From contig MWCQ01000013.1 of NCBI GenBank assembly GCA_002070105.1, positions 1 to 64,000 of the forward strand: a stretch of DNA of 64,000 nucleotides, in the 5' to 3' direction. The stretch is from Firmicutes bacterium ADurb.Bin193 (GTDB taxonomy: Bacteria > Bacillota > Clostridia > Monoglobales > Firm-18). The notes under the pieces were generated by a model. It did no database searches. It had not been told where the DNA came from and was given only the letters and a program-made list of their open reading frames with translations. Shown here one piece after another: positions 1-5,883 of this stretch; position 1 is the first letter of the stretch, and every line of letters begins with the position of its first letter. Both the position numbers and the translations under genes were made by a program.

Positions 1-1542
1 CTCCGTTTCTATTGGCAGTTTCAAGCCATTTATCAGTATGAATGTCAGCTTGTTATTGTCAGCCTCAATTCTCTGTACTGTTTTTCTAAGCAGGTCTCTG
101 TTGAAGCTATGAATTGAGCCTATGCTTTCAATGGTTTTTATAATTATTTCCGTATTTTTGATTGCTTCATCACATTCATCCTTGCCAAGCAGGGTTTTCT
201 TTTGCTTTTTAAGGCGTATGATGTTTGAATTAAGTTCCGTTATTTTTTCAACATAAAGAGCAGATTCCATGTAGCCACGGCTTTTTAGCCTGTTGATTAC
301 AAGAATCTGCTCTGTTAAGGTTGCAATTTGTGCTGTTATATTATGAACCTCGGTTTTCTGCTTTAGTCGTTGTTCCTTGACCGTCATCAGATTATCAAGC
401 ATTGCACCGAGGATATATTTCTCGTTTTTCATCAATCTGTTATACATCTGCGTAAAGGCTTCATATACCCTTGCTTCATTTATCTGTGTATTCTGACATC
501 TGTCAGAATTCCTGTCACGCTCTCTGCATACCCAATATGTATTAATCGTTCCGGGTTTTCTTCTGTATACGGAGCCGCATTCAGAGCAAAATATCATTTT
601 ACTCAAGGGATACTCCTTTCTTTCAGCATTATGATGATATCGGTTCGCCTGCTGTTTAAGCAGTTCATTTGCTGTTTCGAACAGTTCTGCCGATACGATT
701 GGCGGATTGTCATTTCGTATGTAGTACATATCAAGCTCTCCACGGTTTTTCATTGATTTGTAGGGAAATTCCGTTGTGAATGATTTCTGCAGAAGTGCAT
801 CTCCCTTGTATCTCGGATTAGTTATTATGTATTTAATTTGGTTGGAATTCCAATTATGTGTTCCGTCTCTTTTTTCAATTTTCATTTCTTTAAGTTCGTT
901 TGCTATTTTGAGAAGGCCTTTGCCTTCCTTGTAGGCAGTAAATATGAGCCGTACTATTTCTGCTTCTTGTTCGATAATAATAAACTTTCCGTCTGTTACC
1001 TTATAGCCATACGGTGCTGTTCCTTGCTTAAAGATTCCGTTTTTCATACGGTGCCGTACTGCCATTGTAACATTTTTTGATATTGATATTGATTCCTCCT
1101 GTGCAATACTGCACAGGGCGATAAGCTCTGATTCACCTGTAATTTTTCTTGTATCTATGCCGTTTTCCTCGAATATTATGTTTATACCCATGGATTTCAG
1201 TTCTCGTACTGTGCTGATACAATCGAAGGTGTTGCGAGCAAATCTTGACACTGACTTTGTGATGATGCAGTCTATTTTCCCTTGTCTGCAATCCTCAAGC
1301 ATTCGCATAAAATCATTACGCTTGTCCATTTTAGTGCCTGTTACTGCTTCATCTGCATATAAGTCAACGAATTGCATCGAGGGATTATCTTTTATATGTT
1401 GTGTATAATAATCCATCTGTGTTAAAAATGAATTCTGTTGCTCGTCGGAATCGCTGCTTACTCTTGCGTATGCCGCTGTTCTGATTTTCTTCGTTTCGCC
1501 GTCTGCTGTCTTTGTCGGCGGTATCACAATAATTTCAGGCAT
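1..1542 (-). CDS. Large serine recombinase, C-terminus cut by window edge
   Basis: Site-specific recombinase expected to integrate and excise the element. The frame is open from an ATG at 1542 to base 1 (514 codons with no stop), so the C-terminus lies outside the window. The N-terminal resolvase domain shows the YARVSS motif, with the likely nucleophile Ser29, and SKSVSRFARNT further on. It is followed by the recombinase DNA-binding domain (APYGYKV), a zinc-ribbon with paired cysteines (IFCSECG and later VCRERDR...RC), and a coiled-coil region rich in K, E and I. This is the layout of TndX/TnpX-type large serine recombinases. The start is supported by AAAGGAGAG just upstream. It is the last gene of the leftmost transcription unit, about 90 bases downstream of a small SHOCT-like gene. 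The attachment site, usually near this gene, is not in view. Confidence 0.93.
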   Translation of the reverse strand, partial: MPEIIVIPPTKTADGETKKIRTAAYARVSSDSDEQQNSFLTQMDYYTQHIKDNPSMQFVDLYADEAVTGTKMDKRNDFMRMLEDCRQGKIDCIITKSVSRFARNTFDCISTVRELKSMGINIIFEENGIDTRKITGESELIALCSIAQEESISISKNVTMAVRHRMKNGIFKQGTAPYGYKVTDGKFIIIEQEAEIVRLIFTAYKEGKGLLKIANELKEMKIEKRDGTHNWNSNQIKYIITNPRYKGDALLQKSFTTEFPYKSMKNRGELDMYYIRNDNPPIVSAELFETANELLKQQANRYHHNAERKEYPLSKMIFCSECGSVYRRKPGTINTYWVCRERDRNSDRCQNTQINEARVYEAFTQMYNRLMKNEKYILGAMLDNLMTVKEQRLKQKTEVHNITAQIATLTEQILVINRLKSRGYMESALYVEKITELNSNIIRLKKQKKTLLGKDECDEAIKNTEIIIKTIESIGSIHSFNRDLLRKTVQRIEADNNKLTFILINGLKLPIETE

Positions 1543-1634
1543 TTTTGCTCTCCTTTCTTATTTTATTATCTAACACAATACTACAAATAACTGATTATTT
1601 CCAGCACTAATACCAACAAAATTTTTTATGTAAA

Positions 1635-1802
1635 TTACATCAGATTACACGAATACTTGTAGTCAGCACCAAGCTGAGTACAAATATGTTTTTCAGCATT
1701 TTCAGCTTCCACTTTTGTTATAAGCCCTTTTTCGAGTAGCTTTTTCAGCTGGTAATTTATAAAGACATAAGATATATTGCTTTTTACTTTTTCTTCACAC
1801 AT
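1635..1802 (-). CDS. Small SHOCT-like protein upstream of the recombinase
   Basis: A 55-aa protein starting MCEEKVKSNIS. The start at 1802 is chosen because a strong AGGAGG sits about eight bases before it; a longer reading upstream would run through a hairpin. The centre (YQLKKLLEKGLITKVEAENAE) has the short amphipathic helix pattern of SHOCT domains, where a leading helix and a G-L-I-T turn precede a second helix. Such small proteins commonly stand next to large serine recombinases in Clostridial elements, and a recombination or regulatory accessory role is an inference. It follows the structured non-coding stretch and precedes the recombinase in the same direction, so the two are probably co-transcribed. 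The family call rests on a short motif and is moderate. Confidence 0.6.
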   Translation of the reverse strand: MCEEKVKSNISYVFINYQLKKLLEKGLITKVEAENAEKHICTQLGADYKYSCNLM

Positions 1803-1805
1803 ATT

Positions 1806-1845
1806 TTTATCCTCCTGAATATTGCTTGGAGGCAAAGCAGTAAGC
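1806..1845 (-). other. Hairpin just before the ribosome site of the SHOCT-like gene
   Basis: On the minus strand GCTCGGAGGC pairs with GCCTCCAAGC (nine of ten positions) across a loop of about seventeen bases. The hairpin ends directly before the AGGAGG of the next gene and has no U-run, so it is not a simple terminator. It could influence translation of the downstream gene. Confidence 0.5.
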
Positions 1846-1862
1846 ACTCCGCCTCCGAGCAA

Positions 1863-2270
1863 TCTATAAATATTTCATTTCATCATTCAGCTGTATTATT
1901 CCTGTCCCCAGCGTCACCAGGCAATTCATAAACTGTTTTGGAAACATCACAGGACTCTCACCTCTCCGTCAGCGACCGAGCCGCACTTTGGGACTTAACC
2001 TCAACTATGCGGGAGTATCATTATCACTGTTGCTGTTATTGCAGAGTAGCCATCCAAAGCTACCTTACAGCCGAATATTTATCGCTCATTCCCTTAGATG
2101 CTATCTGTGTTTACCCTGAAATACTTAGGGCAGGGAGTCTTGGCGTATTCGCTGCTGTGCTTGCCGTTTCCGGCACAACAGATAAAGTGTTTATAAATCG
2201 GGTATTCAGTTGTCAAAGATCAAATGAGGATAATTTTCTCCCTCACTATTCTATAAAGGGAGTTTTTTTA
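1863..2270. ncRNA. Structured non-coding stretch between sigma-like and SHOCT-like genes (orientation uncertain)
   Basis: About 400 bases without a convincing gene but with several exact inverted pairs: TCCTGT (1900-1905) with ACAGGA (1949-1954), CCGCA (1981-1985) with TGCGG (2008-2012), GTAGC (2046-2050) with GCTAC (2059-2063), and CTCCCT (2238-2243) with AGGGAG (2257-2262). On the plus strand the last pair is followed by TTTTTTT, an intrinsic terminator pointing against all genes of the window. On the minus strand the same hairpin is followed by TGATCTTTGACAACTGAATA (2203-2222), which resembles the boxA antitermination site of Firmicute rRNA leaders. So it is either a plus-strand RNA ending near 2270 or a long minus-strand leader of the SHOCT-recombinase unit. 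I do not recognise a named RNA family. Confidence 0.45.
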
Positions 2271-2304
2271 ATTTTTCACCAAAAAAATTTTTGAAAAAAT
2301 ACAA

Positions 2305-2721
2305 TTATTTTTTTATTCCCATAATTTTACGAAGTTTCTTAAGGATTTTTTCAAGTCTGTAGCTTATTGTACTTTGTGCAATACCGGTTATCTGTGACAC
2401 TTCATCCTGGCTTTTATTTTGATCATACAACAATGTTAAAAGCAACTTATCACCTGCCGACAATGTTTCACGAGCCCTTTGCATGTTTTCAATCAGAATC
2501 TTCTGCACGACTTCATCCTCCAGATTAACACTTGAATCGGCAACAATTTCACCAAAACTACGCTCTCCGATAGTTAGTGCATCCAATGATAAAACCGTTA
2601 CCTCATCCTCATATTCTTTAAGCCTTTTTGAATGATCATACTCGCTTTTGAATTTTTGATATGTTTCCTTTGATACTTCATAGTATTTCTTTTCAATAAT
2701 CCAATAATATTTTTTTGACAC
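2305..2721 (-). CDS. Sigma-70 region-4-like regulator
   Basis: A small sigma-factor-like DNA-binding protein (138 aa from the GTG at 2721, starting MSKKYYWIIEKK). The C-terminal third is a clear region-4 helix-turn-helix: LSAGDKLLLTLLYDQNKSQ, then a recognition helix (GIAQSTISYRLEKILKKLRK). There is no region 2, so it cannot act as a complete sigma factor by itself. Such short sigma-like proteins are typical regulators in Clostridial conjugative elements. An ATG lies 15 bases earlier (2736), but its own GGAGG fits the GTG better (spacing eight bases). A perfect 13-base inverted repeat stands immediately before this ribosome site. The next gene in the same direction is the SHOCT-like gene, beyond the structured RNA stretch. 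Confidence 0.75.
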   Translation of the reverse strand: MSKKYYWIIEKKYYEVSKETYQKFKSEYDHSKRLKEYEDEVTVLSLDALTIGERSFGEIVADSSVNLEDEVVQKILIENMQRARETLSAGDKLLLTLLYDQNKSQDEVSQITGIAQSTISYRLEKILKKLRKIMGIKK

Positions 2722-2735
2722 TTCAATATCCTCCA

Positions 2736-2768
2736 TTCTGAATTTTTGTAAAATAAAAAATTCAGAAT
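2736..2768 (-). promoter_or_regulatory. Perfect inverted repeat abutting the sigma-like gene's ribosome site
   Basis: ATTCTGAATTTTT is followed seven bases later by its exact reverse complement AAAAATTCAGAAT. On the minus strand the second arm ends directly before GGAGG and includes the alternative ATG at 2736. It could be an operator for a dimeric repressor or an RNA hairpin controlling translation. Confidence 0.6.
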
Positions 2769-2816
2769 GGTTATGGATACCTTGCAATGTAGCATTTCCA
2801 TTGTTTTATAAGCAAT

Positions 2817-2860
2817 AAAAAAATGACCACAAAAAGTCTAACCTTAGACGATTTGTGGTC
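2817..2860 (-). terminator. Intrinsic terminator upstream of the sigma-like gene
   Basis: On the minus strand GACCAC pairs with GTGGTC, with an inner GTCTAA/TTAGAC pair, and the stem is followed by ATTTTTTT. It would end a transcript coming from the XRE regulator side, so the sigma-like gene needs its own promoter or read-through. Confidence 0.7.
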
Positions 2861-2952
2861 ATAAGCTTTTGTCATGCCTATATATAGTGGTATAACATAA
2901 ATATGTATCGGATTATGGTTAGACATAACAAGCCTTTCTGCGTTTAGAGCGC

Positions 2953-2986
2953 AAAAAAGCACCACAGTCCAAAAAACCGTGATGCT
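2953..2986 (-). terminator. Second intrinsic terminator in tandem
   Basis: On the minus strand AGCATCAC pairs with GTGGTGCT (one G-T wobble) and is followed by TTTTTT. It lies about 95 bases before the terminator at 2817-2860. The two may bracket a short RNA or form a two-step attenuator. Confidence 0.6.
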
Positions 2987-3038
2987 AGCCTAAGCTTATG
3001 TTATGCCTTTCTATTCTATTATTTCGGACACTTGTCCA

Positions 3039-3155
3039 TTAACTCTTTTTAAAATAATGAAAGGCTAACATCACAGCTGCCGACAATGAACATACATTTG
3101 AAAAATTCAAATCTCTTTCTTCCTGATTTACAAAAACATTTACATTTTCTATCAT
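3039..3155 (-). CDS. Possible 38-aa small protein after the XRE regulator
   Basis: An open frame MIENVNVFVNQEERD...FHYFKKS with AAAGGCGG as a possible ribosome site about eight bases before the ATG. It lies 68 bases downstream of the XRE-family regulator and in the same direction. The C-terminal half is moderately hydrophobic (SLSAAVMLAFHYF). A peptide encoded beside a XRE regulator can be a signal or an antirepressor, but nothing in this sequence proves that. I do not recognise the protein and a chance frame is possible. The rest of 2987-3223 shows nothing else that I can support. Confidence 0.3.
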   Translation of the reverse strand: MIENVNVFVNQEERDLNFSNVCSLSAAVMLAFHYFKKS

Positions 3156-3223
3156 TGCCTTCGCCGCCTTTCATTTATTAGAAATATTTTTTATAAGAAA
3201 TTACAATCTATTTTCCTTTGTTT

Positions 3224-3565
3224 TTATATGCTTGATTTTAGTTCCTCTTTCTGAGCTAAATAAAAATCTATGTATCCAAGAATATGCTTTATATCAAACT
3301 CGTTCATTTCAGCTAATCGAGCATTAATTTCAGCAGAATATATATCTTTTTCTGTCTTGTCCTTGTTTTGAATAAGAAATTCTAACGAAACATTAAGTGC
3401 TTCCGTCATTGATACAAGCGTATTCAAATGCGGAAGCACTCGTCCAACTTCTATCCTTGATAATGCCTTATCTGTTATATCAATCATTTCAGCAAATTCA
3501 ACTTGTGTAAGATTTTTTTGTTCCCTTAACTTTCTTAATTTTAATCCAAATTCTATTTTGTCCAT
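3224..3565 (-). CDS. XRE-family transcriptional regulator
   Basis: A 113-aa DNA-binding protein of the Cro/CI class. The helix-turn-helix spans about residues 8-62: LRKLREQKNLTQVEFAEMI, then DKALSRIEVGRVLPHLNTL, the usual pattern of recognition helix followed by the E-x-G-R-x-x-P turn. The remaining 50 residues (AEMNEFDIKHILGYIDFYL) look like a helical dimerisation or sensing tail. It sits alone in its unit, followed by a possible 38-aa frame and two tandem terminators, so it likely controls the recombination region or its own promoter. Such regulators often keep ICE excision genes silent. The target is not visible from the sequence. Confidence 0.85.
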   Translation of the reverse strand: MDKIEFGLKLRKLREQKNLTQVEFAEMIDITDKALSRIEVGRVLPHLNTLVSMTEALNVSLEFLIQNKDKTEKDIYSAEINARLAEMNEFDIKHILGYIDFYLAQKEELKSSI

Positions 3566-3680
3566 ATCAGGATACCTCTCTCATGAAAATTTTATCATTT
3601 TCTGTAGTTTGATTGAACTCATTAAAGATTGAAAGTTGTCAACCTTTTGTTAGAGAACCCTGATCTTGTTGTTTATAAGC

Positions 3681-3716
3681 AAAACAAAAAGGCGGCTGAT
3701 GCGCTCATCAACCACC
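3681..3716 (-). terminator. Intrinsic terminator after the UDG-like gene
   Basis: On the minus strand GGTGGTTGATG pairs with CATCAGCCGCC around a four-base loop (two G-T wobbles), followed by TTTTTGTTTT. It closes the WYL-UDG unit. Between it and the UDG-like stop (3717-3883) I see only a 28-codon frame that I do not accept as a gene. Confidence 0.8.
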
Positions 3717-3883
3717 TATCCCCATTATGCAATAAAATTATTCAATTGTATTATAAAACTCATTTAAGTTAAATCACCTTCTGTTATAACCTGTTCAGTG
3801 GCTTGGAATTTCTCCATGTCCATCTCATAGCAAAAAATGTCGACCTGCACAAAAACTAATTCGTACTTTGTAAATAAAAATTA

Positions 3884-4573
3884 TTACACTTCATCTTTAA
3901 TAAAGTCAACCACATACTTAACAAACTGGAGCTTCTTTTTTCTTTCAGGATGTCCCGGTCTGATTACTCTTATTTCATTTCCATCTATTAAGCCCATAAA
4001 TGTCCAAATATTTATTTCCTTTGCACCAATTTTAACAGATTTACTTTCAGAAAATCTTATGTTATCAAATAATGCCTTTATTTGATTATCATATCCATGT
4101 GTATAAAACACAATATTTTTAGGGGCAAGTTTTTTGATTTCCGCTTTCAGAATATGTAAGCAATTATTTTTAAGTGTATCTGTGCTTGTATCCACAGTTT
4201 CAGAATTATTGCATTTCACCATATTAGTAAAGGAAATTTGTTCCCAACCGTCGTTTTCACGTAGTCCGTATAGTTCATTTACTATTGCTTTCGTATAACT
4301 CCAATATGCCCATTGACTTCTATCTTTATATAAACTATAAGCATCTTCTGTTGCATCCAGAAAGTTATTACATTCAATTCCAACGGAACCTCTGGCAGCT
4401 TTTCCGACAAATAAAACTTTATACTTACTGTCATAATAATTATCTCCAACTTGCCAGATTGAAACAGGTTTAGACAAATTGCAAACTTGCTTATGACATT
4501 CTATACATTCATTTGATTTTCCGATATTCAGTTCTTTATAAATCTCAAAAATCTCATTTTCATTGCTTTTCAT
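3884..4573 (-). CDS. Uracil-DNA glycosylase superfamily-like protein
   Basis: A 229-aa protein with features of the UDG fold. There is an N-terminal cysteine group (CIECHKQVC, residues 23-31) that could hold a metal or Fe-S cluster as in family 4/5 UDGs. A first loop VLFVGKAARG (53-62) sits where UDGs have the GEAPG/GQDPY water-activating motif, and the C-terminal RPGHPERKKK sits where UDGs have the HPS loop. The classical catalytic Asp/Asn of the first loop is not evident, so activity on uracil is uncertain; base sensing or another nucleic-acid role is possible. It follows the WYL regulator by 42 bases and is followed by a strong terminator. WYL-linked genes in accessory regions are often phage-defence related, which is an inference here. 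Confidence 0.55.
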   Translation of the reverse strand: MKSNENEIFEIYKELNIGKSNECIECHKQVCNLSKPVSIWQVGDNYYDSKYKVLFVGKAARGSVGIECNNFLDATEDAYSLYKDRSQWAYWSYTKAIVNELYGLRENDGWEQISFTNMVKCNNSETVDTSTDTLKNNCLHILKAEIKKLAPKNIVFYTHGYDNQIKALFDNIRFSESKSVKIGAKEINIWTFMGLIDGNEIRVIRPGHPERKKKLQFVKYVVDFIKDEV

Positions 4574-4615
4574 AAGAAAATACCACTTTCATATTATCGA
4601 AATTATTCTTTAAGC

Positions 4616-5593
4616 TTACCTGTAAATGTTTTTGATGTTATCAATAAGCTCGGTTATTTCATTACGCAGAGAGGCAGGGTTAATTACCTCAATCTTATCA
4701 GCCTGCGATAAAATCCACGGTTTTATACCTCTGCCAAATACCTCTGCTCTTATTACAGAAATGCCATTTTCCTGTGAAATTACTTCTGCTGTCGGCAGTC
4801 TATCTAAAACAGCCCCGACTGATTCGCCGTAATACTTAAATTCCAATTTCATAAGGTCTCCGCCATACATAAATTGCACACGCTTGCGAAATTCGCCTTC
4901 CTCAAAACGATTCGAATATGGAACATTAAAGCGTTCTGCTTGAATTTCAAACTCTACAAGGCGATCAATCCTGTAAATTGTCGGATTTCTTGTTTCTTTC
5001 TCGGGAATAAAGGCTGCAAGATAAAAGTAAAAATCAGAGAACATAATTCCGACAGGCTCAACAACTCTTTCTTGATGCTTTGGCTCTGTAAGTCTGTCAT
5101 ATGTTATTTTTAACCTTTTGTGTTCCTTTATGGCTGTGCTTAAGGTCCATAGTGCATCAACAAGTTCTTTTTTATGCCTTGGTTCGCAATAATGACATTT
5201 TTCATTTGCGACCATATCTTTGATATGGGTTACATCCGCATCATATGCACAGCGGTCAATCATTTTTTCCATCATGGGAACAAACTCGCTCTTGCGGAAA
5301 GCACGGCTCTCTAACATAATCTTGCAGAGAGCATATATTTCTTTAGCGTTGAGCTTTTCACAGCCAACAAGCCTGTAATTGTCATTTGTCCGGTCATATA
5401 TAACCTCTTTCACATTACCATACGAAGCCGATTTTTCCGACAGAAAATTTCGTATGTCATCAATGTCGCGCTTAATGGTTTTTGTGCTGACACCAAAATG
5501 CTCGGCAGCAGATTTAACATTGAGGCCTGCTCCTTCAATAAGGTTGTTATATACTGCAAGTATTCTGTCATGCTTTCCGCCTATGTAATCCAT
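4616..5593 (-). CDS. WYL-domain transcriptional regulator
   Basis: A 325-aa regulator with an N-terminal winged helix-turn-helix (HDRILAVYNNLIEG, then GVSTKTIKRDIDDIRNFL, about residues 8-50) and a WYL domain in the middle (RLKITYDRLTEPKHQERVV, VEPVGIMFSDFYFYLAAF, YRIDRLVEFE, about 145-215). A C-terminal WCX-like extension follows. WYL proteins bind nucleic acids or nucleotides and frequently repress anti-phage systems, as BrxR and CapW do. AAGGAG stands seven bases before the ATG. The UDG-like gene lies downstream in the same unit, and a frameshifted small secreted-protein gene lies directly upstream. The family assignment is firm; the target is unknown. Confidence 0.9.
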   Translation of the reverse strand: MDYIGGKHDRILAVYNNLIEGAGLNVKSAAEHFGVSTKTIKRDIDDIRNFLSEKSASYGNVKEVIYDRTNDNYRLVGCEKLNAKEIYALCKIMLESRAFRKSEFVPMMEKMIDRCAYDADVTHIKDMVANEKCHYCEPRHKKELVDALWTLSTAIKEHKRLKITYDRLTEPKHQERVVEPVGIMFSDFYFYLAAFIPEKETRNPTIYRIDRLVEFEIQAERFNVPYSNRFEEGEFRKRVQFMYGGDLMKLEFKYYGESVGAVLDRLPTAEVISQENGISVIRAEVFGRGIKPWILSQADKIEVINPASLRNEITELIDNIKNIYR

Positions 5594-5604
5594 GAAAACG
5601 CTCC

Positions 5605-5807
5605 TTATTTTTCAATCCTTGATATCTTTCTAATGCTTTTATAGTTATTGTCATAAAAATAAATACTATCCTTAGAACCCACAACCATTCCATTTAATGT
5701 GTCAAGGTTTGCTACATCATCAACACGTGTCTGTTCAAAACTTTTATTGCCATAGAATTTACCATTATTGCTCCTGCAATGATTAACCCTAATAGTCTTT
5801 TTAACAT
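5605..5807 (-). pseudogene. Frameshifted small secreted-protein gene
   Basis: From an ATG at 5807 with a strong AGAAGGAGGG ribosome site, the frame encodes a signal-like start MLKRLLGLIIAGAIM. Read on in frame it stops after 31 codons. Shifting by one base opens a sensible continuation (KFYGNKSFEQTRVDDVANL, later DSIYFYDNNYKSIRK) that ends in a TAA at 5605 just before the WYL ribosome site. The distance from start to that stop is 203 bases, not a multiple of three, which fits a single indel near 5760. It may be a broken gene or a base-calling error. I do not recognise the protein. Confidence 0.4.
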
Positions 5808-5883
5808 AATCCCTCCTTCTCCTATAATATATTTTGTAATTATATTTTAATAAGGATAAGGGACATATAGTCGGCGGAAAGTG

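Noticed and set aside
1938-2294. Plus-strand 118-codon frame
   Set aside because: It lies in the structured non-coding stretch, runs through the plus-strand terminator hairpin, has no good ribosome site and gives Cys/Tyr-rich sequence without family features.
3764-3850. 28-codon frame after the UDG-like gene (VQVDIFCYEMDMEKF...)
   Set aside because: Protein-like in part and possibly a gene remnant, but it has no ribosome site and is too short to support.
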